From positions 1 to 55,313 of the forward strand of contig JAWQRO010000118.1 in NCBI GenBank assembly GCA_033557835.1: DNA of 55,313 nucleotides, in the 5' to 3' direction. Position 1 is the first letter of the stretch. Every line of letters starts with the position of its first letter. Shown here in pieces: positions 36,241 through 46,673 of this stretch. Position numbers and translations under genes: made by a program. The notes beneath the pieces were generated by a model, which was not told where the DNA came from, did not search any database, and saw only the letters and a list, made by a program, of their open reading frames with translations. The stretch is from Helochares maculicollis. Taxonomy: Eukaryota > Arthropoda > Insecta > Coleoptera > Hydrophilidae.

Positions 36241-37591
36241 CAGGATGTTGCAGAATTAGTTTTCAATATTTAACTCACATGTTAAAAACGCTAATGTGAC
36301 TACGACCAGGTATTTTATAAGTATAAATAAAAATGTTGAAAATTTGGCTAACTTGGGACTCCTGACATAATTGAAATGATGCCGGTAGACCATGCTGGGT
36401 TAAAGATAATTACGCACAAACAACGGCACCGTTATTGCTATAAAAATAATGGCATAACAATTAAACACGTCGTTAGATCCTTCAAAAGATTAATTTTTTT
36501 CATGAACGCAAAACCGTTTTTATTAAAGAGAAACACAAAAAGAACATAAACAACCATTGAAGTCAAATTTTATAGCTCCACGTCTTTTCTAATTATTTAA
36601 AACAGAACGTGACCTCGAAAAAAGATCGCTTTGATTTACTTCTTCCGCCGCAAGAAAAACGATTACATACATAGCAAACTAACGTTACCTTTATCTCTAT
36701 AAAAATACGAGTATCACAATCAAAACAAAGCGTTAGATCCGTCATAATCACGAGATAAAATTAATTCACGAACACAAAACCTTCCTAATAACATAAAGAC
36801 AGAAAAAAGAACGTAAACAACAATTTATTTAGAGCCACGCATAATTAGTACGTCGACTAGTAATTAAAGAATATGCATTGGGAGCGAAAGGACAACAAAT
36901 TAACTAATTATAGGTAAAATGCAGAAATTGTTTAATATCGAAGTATGTAAATATCTTATTAACTGGCGTTAATTTAACATTTCGCGTCAAATTAAAACCT
37001 AGAAATACATGCACCGCTTCTCTTGCGTGTTTGGCTGTAATTTATTACGCTTTACGTTTTTTGATGAGCATCCGCTTTCATTTTATCACTTTGTTTACAA
37101 TAAAATGATGATTTTTCGTGCTTAGTAAGTTCAGATGATTTGCATATTAGCAAATATGCTTTTCTATGAATAAGGCATAAAGAAAAGTTTAGCTAACTTA
37201 TGTAATAGTAAATAATGTATTAAAAACAAATTGAAATGAATGTAATCCGACCAAAAATCTGGCGCTTGTTTTTCCTCTTCGGTTGAAATTTATTGGGCTG
37301 ATAACTTTTTTCGCTCGTCTTTATTTCTTTTCAACGAGGGTTTTTTTTATTATTATTTCGTCAGTTTCGAGTCCAGATGATTTGAGCGTAAACAAAAAGG
37401 CGATTCTTTGAAATACCTATAAAATTCGTCTGTGTTCGACCGACGACGTCATAGGGAATTCCAACAGTGGCTCTTAACATGTACATCTCGATTACTAATT
37501 ATGCCCTAAAATGCAAACAAAAACCTATCGCTTATTATATGTTATATCTACCACCTCTTTAAGTTTTGTAACTTAATTTTGAAACAGGCTG
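36241..37591 (+). mobile_element. Element E, copy 3 (E3)
   Basis: CAGGATGTTGCAGAATTA at the left and ttaattttgaaacaggctg at the right, with TA on each side (36239-36240 and 37592-37593). It is 1351 bp and co-linear with E1, with about 45 bases near 36440 that E1 lacks (ataatggcataacaatt). It is embedded between R1b and F2/R1f. No coding capacity. Confidence 0.88.
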
Positions 37592-37930
37592 TATATTATT
37601 AGTTTTTATTATGTTAATAGCAGAATTCTTTTTATATATTTGTTAGAAACGAACTATCATTAAATTGAATAATTAAATTATTTATAGTAGACATTTCTTT
37701 AATTAATGAACAGATTTCATATTTTCTTTTGTATATTAAATTCTTTTTGACTATGGTATTGCGCCTATAAATTTAGCAACGAGAAGTCCGCTTCGTATCG
37801 TTTTATTTAGTTACTTTTTTTTGAGATTGGGGTTTTTGATACAAATACGAGCTGAGAGACTGGTGAGAATCGCAGAACCAGTTATAAAACACATACTCAT
37901 GAAAAGTCGAACCGATACTGTTTGAAACAA
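37592..37930 (+). repeat. Flanking repeat F, copy 2
   Basis: Homologous to 11443-11850, which follows E1. It ends near gacaggctgtttatag (37936-37951), a sequence resembling an E terminus. That raises the possibility that E plus F once moved as one longer unit, but the E1 side has no matching end. Confidence 0.65.
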
Positions 37931-37989
37931 AAAAAGACAGGCTGTTTATAGTTTTAGCTCGAAAGTATGGAAATTCTGTGATATTTTTG

Positions 37990-38345
37990 CATGACATATA
38001 GAAGTGTTTGTGGTTGATTATTATTCTCAGCTATTTTTATGCAGTACAAATATTGATACGGGAATGTTGAGTGGAGACACTCCAGATTTTTACGTTAACA
38101 TTTTAGAACGTCAAAAGGCCGACTTATCATTTGTTTGTGCACATTTAAGCGATCAAGTAACCAACACTTAATTGCAAAATACAAAAACTGTTGCAAATTA
38201 TATTGAAAGTATCAGTTAAGTAATAATTATATTTTATAGTTCAAGTAATGATGTCGAACATAGCTGCCAAATTAACAACCATATAGGATTCAGGACTCAA
38301 ATAACTCCAAAGTTCCTAAGTTATCATACATTCGTTATTGTAATA
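37990..38345 (+). repeat. R1 3' segment, second copy (R1f)
   Basis: Matches the 3' part of R1b: ttttatgcagtacaaatat, cgggaatgttgagtggagac, gcgatcaagtaaccaacac, caaaatacaaaaactgt and catagctgccaaa. Together with 35880-36225 it forms a direct repeat bracketing E3 and F2, which could reflect tandem R1 copies or a duplication around the nested element. Confidence 0.7.
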
Positions 38346-40371
38346 AATATAAATATATTTATTTTATTTATATTTAGATAAGGCTGATAACTGAAACCTA
38401 AGAAAATCCTAAAATTTTAATTGTATAGATAAATAATAACGTAAATAGATGTTACACCAAGCACAGAAATAGTCAAAGACAGTAAAACCAATTGTTATCA
38501 ATGGATAAAACTCGGCAGCACGAGGTGATATCCTCAGTCATTGGAGTTTATACGGCAAAGAAAAACAACTCTAGATTGCCCGGTCGAAGGTCGAAAGCTC
38601 CGGCTATAGGTTAGATTTATCCCGGAGTGGTGTGGTGATTCTTACTTTCTAATTCAGAGCACGTTTCTTTAATACCATCACACATCCATACTCAGCCATG
38701 CTTAACTGGTTAAATTTGTTCGAGTCCATTGTTACTGTATCCTTATATTCTTTCTACAAACGCATAATTCATACTTTGCGGTCGTGTATCATATCAACTT
38801 ACTTTCAGACGAAGCTCTTAATTTTCATTTCATTACGTAAATGTTTTGGCAGCCTTTATTAAAACGCGTTTATTCCATGAAATCTTTCCTTCTAAAAATG
38901 ATATGTTGGATGCTTTGAAAATGAAAACTTTACTAACGCAGAAAGTATAACATTATTTTTCAACGGTAAAATGTTATAGTCAAACTTTTTCACCGTACTA
39001 TAATTTAGATTGATTCAATATATGATTTTGACATGGACAGACAGGAATTTAAATGCATTATCACTGCCGCTATGTTTTGCATTAACTGATTAATATATTT
39101 AATTTTGCAGCCTACATGATATATAGTGAATATATTCTTTGAGTTTCATGTTACAATTAGGACAACAAGAATGTTGGTGAATCATGCATCTGATTGGTAG
39201 AAACAAACTAGAACCGGATTGTCCAAAAGTCTTTAAAATGACTTTTGAAGAAACATGTTACTTTTAGATTTTTTAGATAGATGGAAAGATTTGAACTTAA
39301 AATTCTTTGTACTATCAAAAAGCCGTTATAAATGCAGCAGATCAGCTGCTAATTTCGTTGATTTCAGAAGCTGTGCTGAATATATCGAATTTTGTGTTCA
39401 CTAAACATTTGCGTTAGGTTTTAGATTTCTGCTTTCATTGGAAGAGGAGGAAAGTTGTTTAGATATGCCTTGCTTGAAGCCAAACACTTTCGCTGCAAGC
39501 ATAACTTAATTAAAAAAGTTGCAGCTCCGCGTCGCTGCACTGAAAAAATCCGTTACGCATGTCAATGAATATAAATATACAAAATAAAAAATTGCCATCG
39601 TTTTTTATTTCCTACTGCTTCTAGTTGCTTAAGCCGGGGATGTAGGCTAACGCATATATTTCTATTCTAAATGGAGAGTGGAATTTTTGATACAATTTTC
39701 GACCTTCCACTAGATACAAATCTGGGCGCGAAAAAATCCTGTTTATTTTACTGCTGCTGTGCCTAAAACAGTGGAATGGTGGCGCTCTCTGATGTCTTTC
39801 GTGTATATATGTGGAACCCGAGGCGGGGCAAGACCGTTGTCGGGCGGCAGAGGTTTTTTTTATACAACTACTCCAATATATTGGCCGAGATAAAGGCGAC
39901 AAAACGTTCGTTTTACATAAAATATGAAATTCACTTTTGCCATAAAAGTGGGGCGACGATACTTTCAACCCTTCATAAATATTCAATGGGAAAATTTATG
40001 CGTTATAGTTGTATAGTCTGCGTGTGCATTAGTATAAATAAATCATCCCCTGATATACTTCTATTGCCTTTTGTTTCTTTGTTACCTAATAAGATAATTT
40101 ATGCAATTTTTATGGAGGGACAGTGGAGACCGGACTAGATAAAATATATTGGTATTATAATAGAAAACTTGGATGCGTTGAAGTCACAAGGGAAAATTCA
40201 TGGAAATTTATTATGTAGAGGAAATAGTATAAGTGGCTACTTTTGTAGTTGCAAGGGTCCTAATCTCAATCAAGTTTGACATATGAACTAATAATAGGTT
40301 ACTAGTTATTTGCATAATTATTTGTTATCAAATTGTATCCATCTAAAGAGCCCAAAAAATTATGTTGGTAA
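38346..40371. other. No gene recognised
   Basis: Mostly AT-rich with no recognised repeats. A less AT-rich part at about 38500-38640 and another near 39760-39850 (gaggcggggcaagaccg) have no identifiable product. ORFs 39621-39986 minus and 39776-40138 plus overlap on opposite strands and show no domain. Confidence 0.35.
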
Positions 40372-40373
40372 TA

Positions 40374-41635
40374 CGGGATGCCCCAAAGTTAACACAAGAT
40401 TTCAATTTGTCGACATTCGTGCAGTTTTGTTTTGGCAACCCTGTTTAAGAAACTATTTGATAGCCGAAAGTTTTTTATTTAGGGCTAATAAAAATGGAGT
40501 GTTACACGATAGAACAACGTGTCTTCATTATTGAACAATACAGACAAACGACCGCAGTTCGAAAATTTCATACAAAATAGGTAGGATTAGTGTTAGAGAG
40601 ATTAACTGGAAAATTCTGCGAGACTGGATCCGTTGGAGACACTAAACAGACTGGTCGTCCAAAAACTAGCCCTTCAAATGTTGATATCGAAACAGTGCGT
40701 GTGAGTGTCGGTGACAATCCAGGAACCTCAATTCGGCGTCGTGGACCAGAATTGCAAATTTCAAGAAGTTCTCTACAGCGTATACTCACTAGAGATTGGG
40801 TAACCATGCTTATCAAATTGAATTAACACAACTGCAGCCTAATGACCATGCACAGCGACAAGAGTTCATTGAATAATCTACAAATGGATGCTGATTTTTC
40901 GGGCAAAATCATCCTAAACGATAAAGCACATTTTTACCTTGATGGATTTGTTAATCGCCAAAATTGCTGCTTTTGGGGTTCTGATAACCCACATGTGATC
41001 GTCGAAAAACAAATGAATCCACTACGTGTCACTGTTTGGTGTTAATTTTGGGCTGGAAGCATAATTGGACCATACTTTTTTGAAAAAGAGGAGACTGGTC
41101 AAGCAGTGACTGTTACTGGTGCTCGATATCGCGACATGATGACACAGTTCTTTCTGCCGAAATTGGATGATATTGATGTGGCCAATATGTGGTTTCAACA
41201 AGACGGAGCCACATGCCATAAAGCCTGCGAAACAATTGAATTACTGCATGAGACATTCCCACGTCGTCTACTCTCTCGTTTCGGTGATCAGAATTGGCCC
41301 CCTAGAATGCGTGATTTAACATCATTAGATTTCTTTTTATGGGGTTATTTGAAATCACTGGCCTGTATCAACAAGCCCACAACCACTCGTGTATTAATGA
41401 AGAAGATTAAACGATGCATCAACGGAATTCACCTATATTTATGCAAAATGATCATGGAAAATTTCGACTACCGAGGGCGTACCTGCATGCAAAGCGGTGT
41501 AGGCCAAATGCCCCATGTGATATTTCATAAATGACCCTATTCTATGTAGTTTATGATTCAATAACAAAACAACAATCAGAAGACTAAAAACGGTTCTATT
41601 TAAATCAAATCTTGCGATATTTTTGGGACAGCCTT
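40374..41635 (+). mobile_element. DD41D Tc1/mariner-superfamily element (D1)
   Basis: The left end cgggatgccccaaagttaac and the right end, whose complement reads aaggctgtcccaaaaatat, form imperfect inverted repeats that also share caagattt further in. TA lies on both sides (40372-40373 and 41636-41637). It is 1262 bp long. Terminal repeats and transposase type differ from all other elements in the window. Confidence 0.88.
40494..41534 (+). pseudogene. DD41D transposase, disrupted (D1)
   Basis: A DDE transposase relic of about 345 codons. The ATG at 40494 begins MECYTIEQRVFIIEQY. After a frameshift near 40580, the frame at 40590-40826 gives LTGKFCETGSVGDTKQTGRP and SIRRRGPELQISRSSLQRIL, the paired helix-turn-helix region. 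Next, 40842-41045 has IILNDKAHFYLDGFVNRQN with the first catalytic Asp. The last frame (41106-41534) contains WFQQDGATCH and RDLTSLDFFLWGYLK. Counting between the Asp of QQD and the Asp of SLDF gives 41 residues, hence DD41D, the spacing reported for rosa-type elements. A TAA at about 41042 replaces a residue after VTVWC, and at least three frame breaks are present. Catalytic Asp residues are retained. Confidence 0.87.
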
Positions 41636-41637
41636 TA

Positions 41638-42170
41638 CATTAACATGTCCTTCAATACTAAGACCAGCACTACAGCAGGAATCTTGAGACTTTTAATTTC
41701 TTGTTTGATACACATTGTAGTTAAGTATTTTAAGCTGTAATTTTGAATATTAATTTAGCTACTGTTCACTGCCTTGTAGTTAAAGCAGATGGTTATCACA
41801 CCCACGCCTGCAAATTTTAGCGCTTGCACATAATTTAGAAAGTTTTTATTTTTTCAAGGCTTACATATCCTTCCATACTTTATTTCTACTTAAAACCAAG
41901 TACAGCTAATTCGAGCTTCGTTCTTAATTAAGAGCGTCAGTCTAAGCTTCTGATATTTAGAAACATTAAGAATGTCAACTAAGAGTTTTGACAACCAGAA
42001 GCAATATGTTTTACAATTGAAAGAGTTAGAGTCTGGGTAAAAGAAGAACATAAGGAAACAGTTAAAATCAAAATATATTTACGTATTCGTCGTATTCGTA
42101 TACGACCCCGATGATTGTGAGCCAAATATATTCTGCAAAAGCGATATCTAGAAATTGTCTACTGGATTAG
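41638..42170. other. AT-rich spacer; nothing recognised
   Basis: Between D1 and B3. No ORF, RNA gene or repeat end recognised. Confidence 0.35.
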
Positions 42171-42172
42171 TA

Positions 42173-43361
42173 CCAGATGGGAAAGTTTCAAATGTCGTTT
42201 TTTTTGTGAAAACTATTTAAAAACAACAGTAAAACATTTTTTTCAAAGTATTGGCCCTCGCTTTTTACACATTTTATCCATCTCTTGGTCAATTTATGGA
42301 TACCATTCCAACAGAGAGCTTCAACTTTCATTGATTTCATCGAGCCATTCTTGTACATCCTCCAAAGTCTTCAAGAGTTACTTAGCCAATTCCTGTCCCA
42401 TCGATGAGAAGAGGTAACAATCAAAAGGCGCTAGGTCTGGAGAATACGGCGGGTGGGGTAGGAGCGCACAACCAAGCGAAGAAATCGTTTCTTTGATCAC
42501 TTTGGCTGAATGTGCAGGAGCATTGTCATGCTGCAGAATGACTTTGCCGTGTCTTCGAGCCCATTCTGGGCATTTTTCGATCAATGCGTCGTTTACATTG
42601 ATCATTTGTTGTCGAAAGTGGACGGTATTAACTGTTTTGCCGGATTTGAGAAGCTCGTGGTACACTACCGCTCTTCTGATTCCACCACACGTTGTCTTCC
42701 TCCCAAAACAATCCGGTTTTGTACTCGATGTTGATGGTCGTCCTGGTGTTACCCAGGATTTCTTACGTTTGGGATTCTCAAAATATATCTATTTTTCATC
42801 GCCAATTACAACCCGATGCAAAAAAAACCTTTCTTTTGTGGCGTAAATGCAGCACTTCGCACACCATTTTTCGTCTTTCCAACTGTCGTTCGTTCAGTTT
42901 GTGTGGAACCCATTTTCCAACCTTTTGAATCTTCCCCACGGCTCTCAGGCGATCGGAAATGGCTTGCCGAGTGGCATTCAACTCCACCATCATTTGTTGT
43001 GTTTGTGTATCGTTTTCATCCAATAATGCTTGCAATTCGTGGTCTTCAAACTTTTTTGGTCGATTTGCACGTTTTTTATCAATAACATTGAAACCACCAC
43101 TTTTGAAACGTTAAAACTAGCGTTCACAAGTCTTGACAGTTGGAACAAGATCGCCGTACAAAATTCTCTACAAGAATTCGATGACTTTCCGATGCTTTTT
43201 TCTTTTGATTGAACAAGAAAATCATTAAATGCTCTTTATTTGGCTCAAAATTCGACATGTTTAACTCGAAATATAAGTATGCACTTTGGGTTCCAAAGGT
43301 TATTTCAATTGATTTCATGCACCATCTCTTGATTTTAAACATTTTAAACTTGCACACCTGG
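42173..43361 (-). mobile_element. Mos1-like mariner, family B copy 3 (B3)
   Basis: Left end ccagatgggaaagtttcaaa and right end aaacttgcacacctgg, with TA at 42171-42172 and 43362-43363. It is 1189 bp, about 100 bp shorter than B2 through small internal deletions, including one in the N-terminal codons and one near the right end. Confidence 0.92.
42240..43258 (-). pseudogene. mariner transposase, mauritiana (Mos1) type, disrupted (B3)
   Basis: The start at 43258 reads MSNFEPNKEHL and then skips four codons present in B2 before IFLFNQKKKASESHRILVE. The frame at 42796-43035 shows QALLDENDTQTQQMM, NATRQAISDRLRAVGKIQ and WVPHKLNERQLERRK. The first catalytic block is IGDEK followed at once by a TAG (42789-42791) in place of Trp, the same lesion as in B1. 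The segment at 42378-42665 carries YHELLKSGKTVNTVHFRQQM, ILQHDNAPAH and SPDLAPFDCYLF, giving the second and third catalytic Asp. The normal stop codon after QYFE has become a Lys codon near 42240. Confidence 0.9.
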
Positions 43362-43363
43362 TA

Positions 43364-45780
43364 TACAATTGCATTCTTAAAATCATAATTTTCACAAAAA
43401 TAAAAAAACAACTTCAGGCTTTCCTCTAAGCTAAACGCAAACAGGACAATCGTTAGTATGTACGTAAAACTTAAATAATATGTTTTTGTAATAAATTTTA
43501 AAATTAGGAACATGTAAGTTCCACTGGGCTGATCGTGTTGAAATTTTGTATGTAAAAGTGGTTTGTGGAACGTAAGTTGTGTACAAAATTTCATCTCGAT
43601 AGCTCTGTTTTAACGACTAGTTTACTTATTTATTAATTACATTTGATTTATCGTATTCGTAACTTTCACTTCATGTCTTTCAGTTTAAGCTTATTGTAGT
43701 TCAGTTGTCAAACTTTCAGTAGCAGATTATAAAGCTCGTGGCGAAAAATCAGCATCTTCATGTGAGATAAAGATGTGAGATAAAGAAACAAAACTGTTGT
43801 GCCAGGACTTATAATCTATACGCGGAGATATGTTACTATTTCTAACATATTTTATTTTAAAGCAAAAAACCAGGACAACTGCGTTGTTTATACGTGGCAC
43901 ACTTGCAGACCTTTCTAATGCTGTGGACGACGCGGCGGAGACACATCACCAAAAGGAAGAAAATGGTCCCCGACCCCTTGAAATTTGGCATACGATTCAG
44001 CAGTATAGTCTATTGCAACCAAAGCGGCGGTGGTCTTATAGCAGTTTGTTTAAGAGTATAGGTACTAATGTTTTATGTCTTGGTTTCACGCCGGCGAATT
44101 GTTCTAGTTTTTCTCAAGAAAAAGCACGTCTACTTCCGAATCCGACGCTCTAGGGTGGAGGCGAGAAAGCAGCGCAAAGGAGCAATTCGGCGCCGAGAGG
44201 TAAGCCAGCAACAACGGCTCTTGGCGCCCGCCGCCAACCAGAAAGCGCCTACTGTGCGAAAGCTTGGGAGGTTTGAATGAATGACCGCTCTTGAGTTTTA
44301 AGAAATTGAATGCAATTTTCGAGGGGGCATCGAAACAACACGTATATACTCTTCATATCCAACAATTGGGCATTTATCGTATTAAAATCTGTAAATTTAT
44401 TAATAAGGGTGAAAAGTAAAACTAATTTCAAATATGGTAGCTTCTCCGTAAGTGCATTTGGGTTATACGTATGAAACTCATCGTAAAACAGAAAACAGCA
44501 AGTTGCATGCACTTTTAAATTATAATCTTCAAATTAATTCAATTGATATACAAGGATTGCTATCGGAGAGGTCTTGGTCCTTTTTTCCATGTGCATCCAA
44601 AATTCTATGTGGAATTCAAATCGCCTACTAACAATGGGCCGATGTTTTGAAAATATTTAAAATTTATGGCCGCGATCAAAAGCGAAATATATTTCATGCG
44701 TATCACTCCGGCCACAAATTAAAAGGCTGAGCATTCTGTGGCGTCAATTACGGATTTGCAAATTTTGAATTGGACAGAATTTATTCGGAATGTTTGTATT
44801 GCCAGACGGCAATGGGCGCTCATGATGTAATATCGCATAGGTATATTTAATAATGTGTTAATGGGCTATGTCGTGAATAAAATTCGTGTTTATTGCTTTC
44901 GGCTCGGATATTCGCGCCGGCCATTGTTATTACGTCGATGATGTTGCTGCTTTGACGAATTTTATGATTTGAAAACCTACTACTAACCAGCGGAACAGGG
45001 AACAGAGGTGTGCGAACAGGATAAATGGAATTATTGGCAATCGCTGATATTTTGTTTGTTCACCCAGTCGGCTATTTTAAATCCGGATAAATAAAGGTAC
45101 CATATTTTCAAATTCAATACCGTATTAATAATATTAAAACAATATTTGAAATTGAAAAACAAATAATTCGTATTATATTTATCGTAATTATGGATGTTGT
45201 TAAATATATTAAAATCAATACGTTATGCACAAATTATCAAATATATCAATTATTATTTTCAACCGCAAATATGATTTTGTTTTATTTTAAAATGGCGGTA
45301 CGGCTCTATTGCACTCACTTCTGCATCAAACCATATGCTACTTTCATATGCGTTAATTTACCAATTTCAATTTGCCAATAATTTCATTAATTCGCAATTA
45401 ACTTTTTGAGGATTCAAAATTGCATATCTCCCGTTTTGGACATGATTTATGTATGTCAGTGAAACCTAATTATTAATACTTTCAATAATATCTAGGTACA
45501 GACAGGGCGATTTTCCATCGCGGGTGGACAAAAATTAATTATTTGTCATTAGATCTGTCCGTTTTTGAATAAATAAGTTCCAAATTACTACTATGTTCTG
45601 TCAGTTATGATTTAAACATGCTTCTCTAACAAATAGTTTAATTACTTACTAGCCGAGACGATATTAACTGATGTTCTTCTTATACTGATTTTGAAGATAT
45701 TTTTGTTAGTTCCTCAATTTCATAGCTTAGACAAAATCGAAATCTTGATAGTTAGTCTCAATTTTTATATTCTGGTATGA
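43364..45780. other. No gene recognised; includes a donor-like site and a possible conserved segment
   Basis: Around 44100-44280 the DNA is GC-richer, and gccgagag followed by gtaagcc at 44200 resembles a splice donor; the overlapping frames (43830-44280) look low-complexity and basic, with no domain. At 44640-45000 lies repeat-free, well-mixed sequence with Hox-like words (tttatggcc near 44663), which could be a conserved non-coding element. The remainder is AT-rich. Confidence 0.3.
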
Positions 45781-46150
45781 TTATACAAAGTATAGTAAAG
45801 GGAAGGTATAGCGATCATAAAAAAATCGACCTGGAGATTTTGACGGATCTCCACGTTTTGAGTGCTCCTGAATCCATTTTGATTATTTGTGTGTGTGTGT
45901 ATGTATAAATGATAGCGGTCAAACCATTTGAAGTGAAGCAATGAAATTTGGCATACGGCTATTATCGCAAAAACTTAGATCTGTATCAACTTTTCAGGCA
46001 TATAAGACCCTCGAAAGTACCTGTTTACCTACACAGTTTTGAAATTTGTTCAAGTAAAGTAGTCCTTAAAATTAAGCCATCGCATTGAAGTTTCGTGCAC
46101 ATCTTAAATAATACTAAAAACTAGTAGATACAAATTTTCAGCCTGATCGA
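45781..46150 (+). repeat. Complex repeat R1, copy c (5' part)
   Basis: Opens ttatacaaagtatag and aaagggaaggtata and carries the conserved head gacggatctccacgttttga and ctgaatccattttga, then a (GT)n run at 45888-45902 and aaatttggcata. Similarity becomes weak after about 46100. With R1e (48391-48516) it appears to be one R1 copy later interrupted by E4. Confidence 0.7.
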
Positions 46151-46466
46151 TGTACTGGAAGTGCTATTTTTATAATTTTGAAAATTCCAATTTTAGTAGA
46201 CTTTCTAATAAAACAATTTACAGAAATGTTACGAAAATGGTAAACATGGAAAATGCTACGTAATTGATATATTCCGTGTAAAATTGAAAATCGGAAGTGG
46301 GACTTTACCATCATAAATTTAATTTTAGCTATGAATTTAAATTCTAAAATTGGACCCTTACTTTATTTGTGAATTCACATTTTAAAATTACAGTCTTTGC
46401 AAAGGGTTTTTTTACAAGCATTCAATATGACAGACTAGTGAATAGAATATATAATTTTTAAGCACA

Positions 46467-46671
46467 AAGTATTGTACTTTACATTAAGAAATATTAAAAA
46501 TATGCCGATGATATATATGTACTGAAAAATAATTGAATATTCTTTATGACTATATTACTGTATTGAATATAGACATTGACGTTAGTGTTAATTATGAATA
46601 TCAAAACTTTTGCTTTTAATTTTGAAGTATTGTACATTACATAAAAAAATATTTAAAATATTCCGATAATA
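46467..46671 (+). repeat. Tandem duplication that carries the E4 target
   Basis: The block beginning aagtattgtactttacatt at 46467 recurs at 46625 with a period of about 158 bases. The first unit is uninterrupted through gatgatatatatgtactgaa and ttgaatattcttta. The second unit is split by E4: its left half ends gataatata at 46673, and its right half resumes taagtactgaaaaagaattg after 48280. Confidence 0.8.
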
Positions 46672-46673
46672 TA

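Noticed and set aside
39621..40138. ORFs of about 120 codons on both strands
   Set aside because: They overlap in opposite directions with no domain, codon pattern or splice support.
43124..43594. 156-codon minus-strand ORF as a novel protein
   Set aside because: Its C-terminal third is the N-terminus of mariner B3 read through the terminal repeat into flanking DNA; the rest is AT-rich flank.
45888..45906. (GT)n run as a significant microsatellite
   Set aside because: Short and at the same position as GT-rich sequence in R1a, so it is just part of the R1 repeat.
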